Shown: piece by piece, positions 1 to 9,436 of the stretch
Layout of the letters: every line of letters begins with the position of its first letter
How positions within the stretch are numbered: the first letter of the stretch is position 1
From: Clostridia bacterium
Lineage (GTDB): Bacteria > Bacillota > Clostridia > Christensenellales > Aristaeellaceae
Reading direction: 5' to 3'
Length of the DNA stretch: 64,000 bases
Assembly (NCBI GenBank): GCA_017552615.1
Contig: JAFZPI010000023.1
Span: 57,264-121,263, forward strand
Position numbers and translations under genes: made by a program
The notes under the pieces: model-generated
Databases searched by the model: none
What the model was told of the DNA's origin: nothing
The model's input: only the letters and a program-made list of their open reading frames with translations

Positions 1-3000
1 TCGCGTCCAAGTTCACCGCGGGAATGTAGACTGTTGTCAGGGTGTTGTCCCAGGTCAGGGTCAGGTTCGGCTGCACGGTCGCGTTCGCCGCCGTGCGCTC
101 GGCCAGGGTCTGGACCATGCCCAGCTCCGCGCCGGTGAGGGTAATCCACTTCGCGCCCGTCAGGTTCAGGACGACGCGCTCATGCTTCTCCGGGAAGTTG
201 ACCAGTGTGAAGCCGGTCACGTCGACGGAAGCCTCGACGAGGGACTTCGCCGGAACGGCGTCGCCCGCCATCTCGAAGTCCTCATCCGTCGGATTCAGCC
301 AGTAGACCTTGCGGTCGGGGTCGGACAGGGCGTTCGGGTTGGCGCTGCCGTTCAGCACCGCCGTGGGGATGTCCCGCGTCTCGATGACCTTGTAGCGGCC
401 GTTGATCACGGTGTCCGCGCTGGCGGAGCCGTAGCGCACCACCCGACCGTTGACGCTGTTGTCGCCGTGGACCAGGATGAAGCGGCCGTCAGAGAGGTAG
501 ATCACGTCGAGGAAGGACAGCGCGGCGCGGTCCGCCTTCACGGCGCTGTGCGGCTCGATGGTCAGGTCGCACTGCTGCTCGCTGTTCTTCAGCTCCATGG
601 GTTCGTCGGTGTTATTGACAAAGAGCACGTTCGTCCCATCCATCAGGAAGATGTCGAACGGCGCGTCGCCGGTCACCAGCGCGGTATTGTGCGCAGCGAT
701 CTTGGGATCGTTGCTGTCGCCGTAGCCGAGCTCGGCGTCGCCGCGGTTGATATACAGGCGGCTGCCGTCAGGCCGGAAGGCGACCTGCTGGAACTCGGTG
801 CTCGCGGAGAGCAGGACGCTCTTCGCCGGGATGGTCTCACCGTCCACGGTGATATCTTTATTCGTGGCGTTGATCCAGAAGAGGCGATAGTCGGGTGTCG
901 GAACCGGTTCTTCAACGACTTCGGGCTCTTCGGTTTCGGCCGGTTCGGCTGTTTCAGTGGTTTCGGCGGCTTCTGTTTCTGCGGTTTCGGCTGTTTCCGT
1001 CTCTTCCGCAACAGGTTCCTCCACCGGAGCCGGCGCGGCGATCACAGCGTCAAGGCCCAGGGCTCCGGTACGCACGTAAGACGTGCCGCCGGCTTTCAGG
1101 GTCAGGCCGCCTGCCAGCATGTCGGTATCGGTGCCGTTGATGTAGAGGCAGCTTCCGTCCTCCATGAAGATGACCTCAAGGTCTTCCTCACAGGCAGCTT
1201 CGAGCATCTCGCCCGGCTGGAGTTCGGTCTTGCCGCCCGCCACGAGGATGGGCTCGTTGCCGGTGTTCAGGTACAGGCGGTTGCCGTTGTCCAGGAAGAT
1301 CACGTCCGCCAGCCTGCCGTCCGTCACGCGGGTCGTGGTGCGGGCGGGGATCTTGCGGCCGTCGCCGGTGCTATAATCCCTGCCGGAATAGTTCACCAGG
1401 TTGTACGCGCCGCTCTCTTCCATCGTCAGTTCGAGGTCGACGCCGTTTGTTTTCGTTACGATGTAACTGCGGGCCGGGACCACCGTCACCTCGCCGTTAG
1501 AGGACGCCTGGCCGATCGAATTGCCGCGGCCGGGCAGCACATAGTCCTGATCGCCGTAGTTGACGTAAACCCGGGTGCCGTTGGCGTACTCGGTGAGCTT
1601 CACGTTCTGCGGCAGGCTCATGTGGCCCACGATGGCGGTGCGGTTCAGGCCCTTCATGTCGCTCTGGTACTTCGTGATCAGGGCAATCGCGTCTTCCTCC
1701 CACTTGGACCAGTTAGCGCCATAGAGGTTCGTGTACAGGGTGTCCTGCAGGACGGAACCGTCCTCATACATGAAGGTGAAGTTCAAGCCGGCGCCGTACT
1801 CCGCGCAGCGCAGGAGCTCGGTCTGCAGGTCATCGGAAAGGTTCAGGGACACGCCGGTATAGTCGAGAGCGCCGTGCAGGGCGATCTGGTAGAAAGGCAC
1901 AGTCTCGTCGAGGATCGAGTACTTGATACCGCCAAGGTCCATGTCGGTGACGATATCGGCGTACGGCACGGTGTAGTCGAAGCCGTCCTTGATCATCACG
2001 CGCTGGTAATTGGCCTTGGCCTGCATCAGGGTCGCCACATGCATCCGGCGGACCTGCTCGCGGGTGGTGGTCCCGTTCGGGTCATAGTTGCCGCTCAGGA
2101 GGCTGCCGATGTCGCGGAAGGCCACGCCCTCGGCGCCCTGGCGCTGCAGGAAGCGGATCAGGTTCGAGGCGTTGTTGAACGCGTAGTCGGGACGGACCAG
2201 GTAGAAGGCATCCCGCTCGTCGTCCGCCACATAGATGATCTGGGAATAAGGCACGATTTCGACGACTTCGCGGGTGGTGTAGCGCGCGGCGTCGCGCGTG
2301 GACAGGAAGCCGTTCAGGAGGCCGCTGTCGTAGGCGAAAGCCGTCACGCCGTCAAAGTACAGCGGGATCTTCTTGCTCTTCGCGAAGTTGATCAGGTCGA
2401 CCATGCCATCGGTGCCGCCGAGCCCGCCCTCCACGTTGACGCTGGAGAGTACCTTCTGGTTCACGCCGCCGTTGGCCCAGGCAGACATGCGGATGCTCAG
2501 GTTTTTGACACCGCCGTCCTGCAGGCTGGACGCGATCTCCTCGGCCTGCTTGAAGGTCGTGAGCGCGACGGTCTGGTCCGTGGGCAGACCCGCCACGACG
2601 ACTTTCTTGTCGATGGCGCCGACCAGCTCCACGGAAACCGGGATTTCTTCGGAAGCCTTCTTGCTGCTCAGCTCGGTATGGCTGCGCAGGTAGCTGCCGT
2701 ACTCATTGGCCATGTCCACATAGCTGTTGCTGTCCAGGAAACGGTAGCGCTGAACGATGGACTCCTCATCCTTGGTGTCCTTTTCGTACATGATGACCAT
2801 GTTGGCCGTCTTGGCGGACACGTTGTACTGGTCGGAGTGCAGCACGTGGTACTTGGCGCTGACGGTGTTGTAGCTGTTCGGGTGGAAAGACGACCGCATG
2901 CCGGCCGCGCCGTTGATATCGGCCTGGATCGCGGCATAGGACGCACCCTGCTCGATCACGCAGATGAAGGAGCCGACCGTGTCCTTGTGGTCGCTGTAGG

Positions 3001-5269
3001 TCATGCCGAAGACGGGGAAGTTGTTCTTCGTCTCGCTGACGACCTCGGAGCGCTTCATGGCATAGTCCCAGCCGTACATGTTGGCGATGTAGTTGTTCTG
3101 CTGGATCTTGCCGTTGTTGTAACGGATCAGGGCACCGCCGCCTTCCGGCACCAGAATGAAGCCGTTGTCATATGCGTAATTGCCGTCGGCGTCCTTGTTG
3201 CCCTCGTGGCCCACCGCGCCGAAATACGGCAGGACAGTCAGGTAGGTGATCGGGGCCTCGGCATTGCAGCGGATCTCGCTGTAGGGCACTTCGACCACGA
3301 AGTCATTCCCGTCGAGGATGTAGTTGACGGTCACGTTGTACAGGACCGTGGTGTCCTCTTCCGCGGGCAGCGCCCACTTGGAGTCCGCCAGGTACTCTTC
3401 TTCGGTGTACTCAATGCCCACGTACTGGCCGCCGCCCTGCAGGAGCAGCATGATGTTGTCCTTGGCGTCGGTTCGCAGGAACTTGGCGACATAGTACTTG
3501 TCGGTGGCCAGGGTCTTCTTGAGCGTCAGGGCGTCCATCGCCTCACCGCTCAGGGAAGGCAGCTTGTCCTCGGTGGTGTTCAGCTTTTCCTTGACAAGCA
3601 GGGCCGCCTTGTCTTCCTTGGAGAGGCTGTTCCAGTTTCTCAGCTGTTCCAGGTCCTCATAGTCCAGCTTGGTGAGGTCGATGCCCTTGTACTCGTCCGA
3701 GTTCGCCAGTCCGGTGAGCTCGTCGAGCTTGGCCGTGATGCCTTCGGTATTGAAGCCGTCGCCCGTGTCGGCGTCGATCATCGCGATGAGGTCACGCGCC
3801 CAGGTATTTTCGGGCTTCGCCAGCTCGGTCTCGGTGATGCGGGCTTCCATCCGCTCCGCGGCCACCGCGTACGCGGCTTCGCTGGTCTTCAGGTCTTCTT
3901 TTTCAAGGGTCTCTTCGTCCAGTTGGATCAGCTTGACGAGATCGTTGTACCATTCCTCGCTGGCAAAGAAAGATTCTTCCTTGTGCGCCTCAAAGACCTC
4001 GAGCAGCTTGTCCGCGCTGAAGGTCTCGATATCCGGGCACTCAAAGTTGTCCGCAAGCGCTTTGCGCCAGTCGGTCTCTTCTTCGGCTTCGGCGGTCTCT
4101 TCCTCTGCGGGTTCGCCCTCAGCCGCTGCCTGTTCCGCCTGCGGTTCGCCTTCGGCCGGGGCCTCCGGATCGGGGATCTCCCGGATCCAGTCGGCGGCCT
4201 CGCGGCGCTCTTCCTCGGTGCCGGCCTCGGCCAGCATGCGGAGCGTCTCGGCGGTCTCGGCGTCCACATCCGCTGCGTGGGCTTCGATCAGGGCCATGGC
4301 CGCCTCGCGGTCATAGCCCACGATGGAGGCATTGTTCAGCGCGTTGATCGCGTTCCGGACCCATGTATAGGCGTCGCTCTGCAGTGCGTCGTCGGCGATC
4401 TTGGTCTCGATCAGGTGGGCCGCCAGCTGGCGGTTTTCGGGTGTGGTCGCCTGGGACTGTTTGCCCGTCTTGGCGTCATACTTGCCCAGCAGGAGCTCGC
4501 GGATCGTCCAACTCAGGTAGTTGCTGGAAATCGCGTTGAACTTGACGTAGCTGAGCTTCTCACGCTGGTTTTCCTTGTCATCCTTGTGTTCCTTGTTCCA
4601 TTTGTCGACGTCTTTATTATAGTTTTCAATCGCGTCGACACGTTCCTTCATGTTGTCGTATTTCGCTTCCGGAATGACCAGCGGGATTTTGGACACGCTG
4701 GAAATGAAACCGATCGAATACTTCACCGAGATGGTGTCGGGATTGTTCTCGTCATAGAGAATGTTGTACGCCTGTTTGTCGATGGAGTACTCCCAGCTGT
4801 TCAGATCCTTGTCCGCGCTCTCCTTTGAATAGGAGACGATCAGCGTGGAACGCATCTCGTTGAGCTTGGAAGTACTGTTGGTGACCGTCTCATTGTTCGA
4901 ATCGATGGTGCCGTCCGCCAGTTCCATCGGGTTGGACTTCCAGACGCGCTTCTCGCGGCCGTTCTCGTCCAGTTCCGCCAGCTCGAAGGCGGTCGTATTG
5001 ACGTAGAGCCGCAGGCGGAGCTTGCCGTTGTTGAGCTCATAGTAACTGAGCTTGCCGTCGACGTCCTTGGCATAGTACTTCGCGCCGGTCCGCTCCAGTT
5101 CCTCGAGCACCTTGTCCGGCTCATAGCGGTCGCCCACCTTGGGCGGGTCCTCTTTCTCCTCGGGGACGCGGCCGTAGAGGAACCAGCCCAGGACGCCGAT
5201 TCCGGCCAGGATCGCCAGCACCAGAACTGCGGCAATAACGCGTTTGATCCATCTGCTCTTCTTTTTCAT
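1..5269 (-). CDS. DUF5696 domain-containing giant membrane-anchored protein (3' end off window)
   Basis: The frame is open from the ATG at 5269 to the left edge, giving at least 1756 residues, so the C-terminus is missing. Residues about 9-32 form one hydrophobic anchor (AVLVLAILAGIGVLGWFLYG) after a basic start, so the bulk should lie outside the cell. Two Glu/Ala/Thr-rich low-complexity linkers are visible at about residues 336-396 and 1411-1455. The central part (about 550-1250) resembles DUF5696, a family of unknown function that I recall near carbohydrate ABC transporters in Paenibacillus and Clostridia. After the second linker come repeated short beta-rich segments of the type 'LFWINATNKDITVDGE...AKSVL', which look like small adhesive domains. 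It is the last visible gene of a six-gene operon and starts 14 bp after the Yip1-family gene. Family call is from memory of sequence style; catalytic activity is unknown. Confidence 0.75.
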   Translation of the reverse strand, partial: MKKKSRWIKRVIAAVLVLAILAGIGVLGWFLYGRVPEEKEDPPKVGDRYEPDKVLEELERTGAKYYAKDVDGKLSYYELNNGKLRLRLYVNTTAFELAELDENGREKRVWKSNPMELADGTIDSNNETVTNSTSKLNEMRSTLIVSYSKESADKDLNSWEYSIDKQAYNILYDENNPDTISVKYSIGFISSVSKIPLVIPEAKYDNMKERVDAIENYNKDVDKWNKEHKDDKENQREKLSYVKFNAISSNYLSWTIRELLLGKYDAKTGKQSQATTPENRQLAAHLIETKIADDALQSDAYTWVRNAINALNNASIVGYDREAAMALIEAHAADVDAETAETLRMLAEAGTEEERREAADWIREIPDPEAPAEGEPQAEQAAAEGEPAEEETAEAEEETDWRKALADNFECPDIETFSADKLLEVFEAHKEESFFASEEWYNDLVKLIQLDEETLEKEDLKTSEAAYAVAAERMEARITETELAKPENTWARDLIAMIDADTGDGFNTEGITAKLDELTGLANSDEYKGIDLTKLDYEDLEQLRNWNSLSKEDKAALLVKEKLNTTEDKLPSLSGEAMDALTLKKTLATDKYYVAKFLRTDAKDNIMLLLQGGGQYVGIEYTEEEYLADSKWALPAEEDTTVLYNVTVNYILDGNDFVVEVPYSEIRCNAEAPITYLTVLPYFGAVGHEGNKDADGNYAYDNGFILVPEGGGALIRYNNGKIQQNNYIANMYGWDYAMKRSEVVSETKNNFPVFGMTYSDHKDTVGSFICVIEQGASYAAIQADINGAAGMRSSFHPNSYNTVSAKYHVLHSDQYNVSAKTANMVIMYEKDTKDEESIVQRYRFLDSNSYVDMANEYGSYLRSHTELSSKKASEEIPVSVELVGAIDKKVVVAGLPTDQTVALTTFKQAEEIASSLQDGGVKNLSIRMSAWANGGVNQKVLSSVNVEGGLGGTDGMVDLINFAKSKKIPLYFDGVTAFAYDSGLLNGFLSTRDAARYTTREVVEIVPYSQIIYVADDERDAFYLVRPDYAFNNASNLIRFLQRQGAEGVAFRDIGSLLSGNYDPNGTTTREQVRRMHVATLMQAKANYQRVMIKDGFDYTVPYADIVTDMDLGGIKYSILDETVPFYQIALHGALDYTGVSLNLSDDLQTELLRCAEYGAGLNFTFMYEDGSVLQDTLYTNLYGANWSKWEEDAIALITKYQSDMKGLNRTAIVGHMSLPQNVKLTEYANGTRVYVNYGDQDYVLPGRGNSIGQASSNGEVTVVPARSYIVTKTNGVDLELTMEESGAYNLVNYSGRDYSTGDGRKIPARTTTRVTDGRLADVIFLDNGNRLYLNTGNEPILVAGGKTELQPGEMLEAACEEDLEVIFMEDGSCLYINGTDTDMLAGGLTLKAGGTSYVRTGALGLDAVIAAPAPVEEPVAEETETAETAETEAAETTETAEPAETEEPEVVEEPVPTPDYRLFWINATNKDITVDGETIPAKSVLLSASTEFQQVAFRPDGSRLYINRGDAELGYGDSNDPKIAAHNTALVTGDAPFDIFLMDGTNVLFVNNTDEPMELKNSEQQCDLTIEPHSAVKADRAALSFLDVIYLSDGRFILVHGDNSVNGRVVRYGSASADTVINGRYKVIETRDIPTAVLNGSANPNALSDPDRKVYWLNPTDEDFEMAGDAVPAKSLVEASVDVTGFTLVNFPEKHERVVLNLTGAKWITLTGAELGMVQTLAERTAANATVQPNLTLTWDNTLTTVYIPAVNLDA

Positions 5270-5283
5270 CTCGCGTCACCTCC

Positions 5284-5967
5284 TCAGCTCAAACGGAAGA
5301 CAATCTCGCGGTAGATCGACACGAAGAAGCCGAACGCATCGCTGAGAAGGCTGAAGAACACCAGCAGGAGGAACAGGATCACCAGCGCGCCGAAGATCGT
5401 CGCGATGATGAACACGATCGTCTTGCCCGGGCCGTAGTCGTGGACCTCCATCAGGCCGACAAAGGCGAGGAAGGCGCACCAGACCAGGGAGATCACATCC
5501 AGCACGTTGTAGAACGAGCCCTCGTCAAACGTGAGGATGTTGCTCAGCAGGATCAGCGGGATCTGGATGATCACATAGGGCACCAGCGCATAGCACATGG
5601 CCATGTAGATGTCCTTGAAGCGGCCCTTGCCGTCAAACAGCGTGGAGAGCGCCCAGTTGGCGATGCACAGCACGAGGAAGGGCAGCAGAAGGGACGCAAT
5701 GCGCTCGTACACATTGATGTAATGGATCGGCGCCCCGTTGAACTGGAAGCTGGTATACATCAGCTTCATGACGTAGGTGAGGAGGAACGCGGCCAGGAAG
5801 GTGTGGGCCGCCCCCAGGGTGCCGCGCTTCTCGTGGACGAGGTCCCAGAAGCCGTCGAAGGGGTGGAAGATCACATACTTCGCGTACTTCAGGCTGTCCA
5901 GATAGCGCCGCATGCGGGGATGCTCCTTGCGCGTCTTTGTCTTACTTATGGACTTGACGAGACTCAT
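5284..5967 (-). CDS. Yip1-family multi-pass membrane protein
   Basis: A 227-residue protein with a basic N-terminus ending in a soluble segment 'HPFDGFWDLVHEKRGT', then about five hydrophobic helices (around residues 50-70, 90-112, 122-150, 155-178, 185-215). This layout, including the 'HPFDGFWDLKHEKRG'-like lead-in, is typical of bacterial Yip1-domain proteins of unknown function. GGGAGGTGG sits 7 bases before the chosen ATG, and the first 26 bp overlap the end of the upstream NHL-repeat gene, implying translational coupling. Together with the DUF5696 gene it closes the ABC-transporter operon, so a role as membrane partner of that system is likely but unproven. Confidence 0.75.
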   Translation of the reverse strand: MSLVKSISKTKTRKEHPRMRRYLDSLKYAKYVIFHPFDGFWDLVHEKRGTLGAAHTFLAAFLLTYVMKLMYTSFQFNGAPIHYINVYERIASLLLPFLVLCIANWALSTLFDGKGRFKDIYMAMCYALVPYVIIQIPLILLSNILTFDEGSFYNVLDVISLVWCAFLAFVGLMEVHDYGPGKTIVFIIATIFGALVILFLLLVFFSLLSDAFGFFVSIYREIVFRLS

Positions 5968-7675
5968 ACGCTGCCACCTCCCACTTGATTTTTTGGACGG
6001 ACCGCTTGATGACCGGCACCACCAGGAGTGCCGCTACGATCAGCACGATCCACCAGATGTTCTGCTCCACCCACTCCTTGCGGTAGTAGCGGAAGGCCCG
6101 GCCGTAGTTTTCCCGGTCGTGGGCGTTCTTGAAGTGCTCCATAGCGTCGGCGTACTTGGCGATGCGCTCCTGGGTGGTCGAGAGCTCTGCGGCCTCCCGC
6201 ATCTCGGAGCGGCCGATGCCGATGATCGCGAGGGTGTAGTTGGGGTTGTACTTCATGACCTCCTGCCAGGTCTCGGCTGACTGGTCATACTGGCCGTCGA
6301 GGTATTCCTCGGAGGCTTGGTAGATCAGGTTGCCGTACTCGGTGGGCGTGAACACCGTCACGGAGCAATCGAGCTCGTCGAGGACCAGCAGGTCGTATCC
6401 CATGTGCTCGATGGACACCGCACGGTTGAAGGAGCCGTCGGAGGAGACGCCGCTCATGCCGAAGGCCCACAGCATGATGCCCTGGGGATCATAGCCGAAG
6501 ATGCGCCCGCGGGTGCGGTCGATGGCCATGTACATGTCGTTGTCCAGGACGGTGATGTCATAGAACTTGGAGGGGCCGTGGTCTGTGCTCTGCTCCACCC
6601 ATTTCAGGTCGCCGATCGGGGGATAGTGGTCATTCTTGATCAGAATGTCCGTGCCTACGGCGTTCAGGCGGCGGATGGGCTTGGCGTTGTCGTAGAGCAG
6701 GTCATACTCGGAAAAGCTGATGTTCGTCGCGTAGATGAAGCCATTCTTGTCGATGTAGATGTTCTGGTATTCGGTCGGGACGAAGGACGCCTGCTGGGAG
6801 CGCTGCTCCTTGGTGGTAAAGAAGGTCTTCCAGATGTAGTCCCACAGGTTGTACACGACCTGGTTGGCGCCGATGAAACCGGTGAAGGTCGCGTCCGACT
6901 CGAACTTTACCAGGCCCTTGTTGATGTTGGTGGCCTGGACGAAGACACGCCCGGAACTGTCCACGACGATCTTGTTCGGGAGGAAGGCCTGGTTCTGGTC
7001 AAAGGTCGCGTCCGTAGGCTTGACGAACTGGCGGACAAAGACCGGTTCGTCGCCGGTGATGTCGATCTTCAGGACACGGTTGTTGTTCGTGTCCGCGATC
7101 CACATATACCGGGTTTCGGTGCCGTCCTCATCTTTCATGACGACGACCGCCATGTCGTTGGGCGTGTTCAGGTTCGTGATGCCCTCAGGCGTGAGGATCA
7201 TCGGGCCAAGCTCTGCCGAAGAGTTGGCGGCGGGCTTCAGGTACAGGTTGCCGGCCTCGTCGCGGTAACGGCGGCCGTTTTCCGCGAGCATCAGATCCGT
7301 GTCCTTGAGGAATTCCTCGCGGAGGTCATCGGGCACGACGGCGTGATCGATGATGCGGGTACAGATGAAGTCCTGCCCCTTGCGGGTCAGCTCCACGATG
7401 CGGTTGTTGCCGCGGTCCGCGATGTACAGCTTGTCATCCAGGGCAAACAGGCTCTGGGGCGCAGACAGGTCCGTGCCGCCCAGGTCCAGGTCGGAGGAGC
7501 GGATCACGGCAGCCACGCGGTAAGCATCCGGGGATTCGCGGATGTCTTCCCAATAGTCATAGTTGTATGTATAGGTGCTGTGGGCGCCGTCCTCCGCCGC
7601 ATTCGCCAACGACATGGGCATGAGGATGAGGACGCACATGAAGGCCATCAGCCTCTTGGTCTTTTTCACGGTCAT
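5942..7675 (-). CDS. NHL-repeat beta-propeller protein with TPR-like segment and C-terminal membrane anchor
   Basis: The 577-residue product begins with a signal peptide (MTVKKTKRLMAFMCVLILMP...ANA). Several NHL-type blades follow: 'LFALDDKLYIADRGNNRI' near residue 75, 'MWIADTNNNRVLKI' near 190, then weaker copies to about 420. Next is a helical TPR-like stretch (YDQSAETWQEVMKYNPNY), and a C-terminal transmembrane helix (IWWIVLIVAALLVVPVI) with a short basic tail. Predicted topology is an extracellular propeller tethered to the membrane. The ATG at 7675 is preferred over one five codons upstream because ACAGGAGGGAAA directly precedes it. It lies 36 bp after the permease gene and overlaps the Yip1 gene. 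NHL propellers usually bind proteins or glycans; the ligand is unknown. Confidence 0.75.
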   Translation of the reverse strand: MTVKKTKRLMAFMCVLILMPMSLANAAEDGAHSTYTYNYDYWEDIRESPDAYRVAAVIRSSDLDLGGTDLSAPQSLFALDDKLYIADRGNNRIVELTRKGQDFICTRIIDHAVVPDDLREEFLKDTDLMLAENGRRYRDEAGNLYLKPAANSSAELGPMILTPEGITNLNTPNDMAVVVMKDEDGTETRYMWIADTNNNRVLKIDITGDEPVFVRQFVKPTDATFDQNQAFLPNKIVVDSSGRVFVQATNINKGLVKFESDATFTGFIGANQVVYNLWDYIWKTFFTTKEQRSQQASFVPTEYQNIYIDKNGFIYATNISFSEYDLLYDNAKPIRRLNAVGTDILIKNDHYPPIGDLKWVEQSTDHGPSKFYDITVLDNDMYMAIDRTRGRIFGYDPQGIMLWAFGMSGVSSDGSFNRAVSIEHMGYDLLVLDELDCSVTVFTPTEYGNLIYQASEEYLDGQYDQSAETWQEVMKYNPNYTLAIIGIGRSEMREAAELSTTQERIAKYADAMEHFKNAHDRENYGRAFRYYRKEWVEQNIWWIVLIVAALLVVPVIKRSVQKIKWEVAAYESRQVHK

Positions 7676-7711
7676 TTTCCCTCCTGTCATATGATCGGTT
7701 GCGTGTGCGGG

Positions 7712-9436
7712 TCAGTCTTTCAGGCCGGAACTTGCCATGGTTTCGAGGATCCGGCTCTGAGACAGGATGAAGATGATGATCGGGACCAGCATCACGATGA
7801 CCGTGACCGCAGCGGCCTGGCCGGTACGGGCGATACCGCCGGCCTGGATCTGCTGCAGGGCATAGACGAGGGTCTTCTGTTTCTCGGTGTAGATGACGGT
7901 CGCGGCGTTGGTGTTCCACAGGCCCTGCACCGAGAAGATGATGATGGTCAGCCAGGCGGGCTTGACGTTCGGCATGACAATGGACCAGAAGATCCGGAAC
8001 TCGCCGGCGCCGTCCAGGTGGGCAGCCTCAATCAGTGCCGTCGGCAGGCCTTCCATGAACTGCTTCATGAGGAACAGGCCGATGGGCGCCGCAAATGCCG
8101 GCAGGATGATCGCCCAGTAGGTGTCGATCATGCCCAGGCGGCTCATGATGACGTAGTTCGGGATGCCGGTGACATAGCCGGAGAACATCAGGGCCGTGAC
8201 GACGATGGAGAAGAACGTCCGTCCGCCGGGGAAATCATACTTCGCCAGCACGAAAGCCGCCATGGAAGCGATGACCACGTGGCCGAAGGTCCCGACGAAG
8301 GTGATGAACACGGTGTTCATCAGGTAGCGGGAGAAGGGCACGTAGCTCTGGCCCATCGTGACGAACAGGTCGGAGAAGTTGTCCAGCGTCACGTGCTGGG
8401 CGAAAACCCTCGGCGGGAAGCGGAACAACTCGTCCAGCGGCTTGAGGGACGATGCAATCGAGAACACCAGCGGGAAGACCATCGCAATGGCAAAGATCGC
8501 CATCAGCACATAGATGCCCAGGTCGCCCCAGAAGCTGCGGTTCGGCTTGCGGCGCTTCGGGTGCACCAGCTTCACAAGCATGAAGATGGCATACACAACC
8601 AGCAGTACGATCAGGATGAAACGCGCGAAGCTCCAGGTGGACAGCGAGTTGTCGATGCCCTCAGCCGTGCCGCTGTCCGAAGAAGCGGCCTCCTGCGTCT
8701 CGCCGGCGGCAGCCGCGCCGTCAGCGGTCTCCGTATCCGCCGTTTCGGTCACGGTCTCTTGCGCCGCAACCGCGGTTTTCGCCGTCAGGCGGTCGGACTC
8801 CACGGAGGTGAAGATCACGCCTCCGACCAGCACCGCCAGTGCCACCGCAATGATGATCACGTTGCGCTTGGTGCGGAGTTTCGGATTTGTGGTCATCAGG
8901 ACATAGCCTGTGACAATCATGCCGATGAGCAGCAGGAGCAGCACCAGCCTGGCCGCGTTCCAGGGGTGTTCGGGGTGCTTGTCCCCGCTTGCCACAGCCT
9001 TTGCGGCTTCGGGTGTTTCCGCGGTTTCCGCCGCAGGCTCCGTGGCTTCGGCAGCCGCAGGCTGTTCAGGCTCTTCCGCCTTCACGGCATCCGGGGCAGC
9101 CTCTTCCTCCGGCGCAGGCTGAGCCTCTTCCTCAGCTGGCGATTCGGCTGGGCTTTCAGCCTCCATGCCCGCGGCCACACGGGCGGCCTCGATCTGCTGG
9201 CGGTAGATCTCTTCGTTGTAGGCAGCGATCTCATTGACCTTGAGGGAGGTAAAGACAATGCCGCCCACGAGAATGGCCACAATGATGGCGGAGACAATCA
9301 GGAAACGCTTGACGTTCAGCTTGGGCGCCTCCTGCTCCACCTCGCCGCGGAGCGCGGCCAGGTATCGAAGCTGCTCAATGCGGTTGTTCGTCTTGGGCGC
9401 TTCGATTTTTTGAATCTTCGGTTTCTTCGCGCTCAT
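7712..9436 (-). CDS. Carbohydrate ABC transporter permease (MalG/UgpE type) with 300-residue N-terminal extension
   Basis: Residues about 300-574 are a complete MalG-type inner-membrane permease. The EAA loop that docks the ATPase is at about 470-495 (IEAAHLDGAGEFRIFWSIVMP). The first 300 residues are not part of the usual family, whose members are about 270-300 residues. This extension holds four extra hydrophobic helices (about 45-65, 163-182, 192-212, 272-290) separated by Ala/Glu/Pro-rich linkers. The first and third helices are near-copies (ILVGGIVFTS and VLVGGVIFTS), so the extension contains an internal duplication. The start codon overlaps the stop of the upstream permease by ATGA. 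No ATP-binding gene is in this operon; a shared multi-sugar ATPase elsewhere would be needed. Confidence 0.88.
   Translation of the reverse strand: MSAKKPKIQKIEAPKTNNRIEQLRYLAALRGEVEQEAPKLNVKRFLIVSAIIVAILVGGIVFTSLKVNEIAAYNEEIYRQQIEAARVAAGMEAESPAESPAEEEAQPAPEEEAAPDAVKAEEPEQPAAAEATEPAAETAETPEAAKAVASGDKHPEHPWNAARLVLLLLLIGMIVTGYVLMTTNPKLRTKRNVIIIAVALAVLVGGVIFTSVESDRLTAKTAVAAQETVTETADTETADGAAAAGETQEAASSDSGTAEGIDNSLSTWSFARFILIVLLVVYAIFMLVKLVHPKRRKPNRSFWGDLGIYVLMAIFAIAMVFPLVFSIASSLKPLDELFRFPPRVFAQHVTLDNFSDLFVTMGQSYVPFSRYLMNTVFITFVGTFGHVVIASMAAFVLAKYDFPGGRTFFSIVVTALMFSGYVTGIPNYVIMSRLGMIDTYWAIILPAFAAPIGLFLMKQFMEGLPTALIEAAHLDGAGEFRIFWSIVMPNVKPAWLTIIIFSVQGLWNTNAATVIYTEKQKTLVYALQQIQAGGIARTGQAAAVTVIVMLVPIIIFILSQSRILETMASSGLKD

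Noticed and set aside
182-4828. A 1548-residue open frame on the plus strand
   Set aside because: It is the antisense shadow of the DUF5696 gene: His/Val/Arg-biased, no domain, and the minus strand carries an anchor helix, linkers and a good RBS. The long plus-strand frames at 6317, 10406, 12770 and 13931 are rejected for the same reason.
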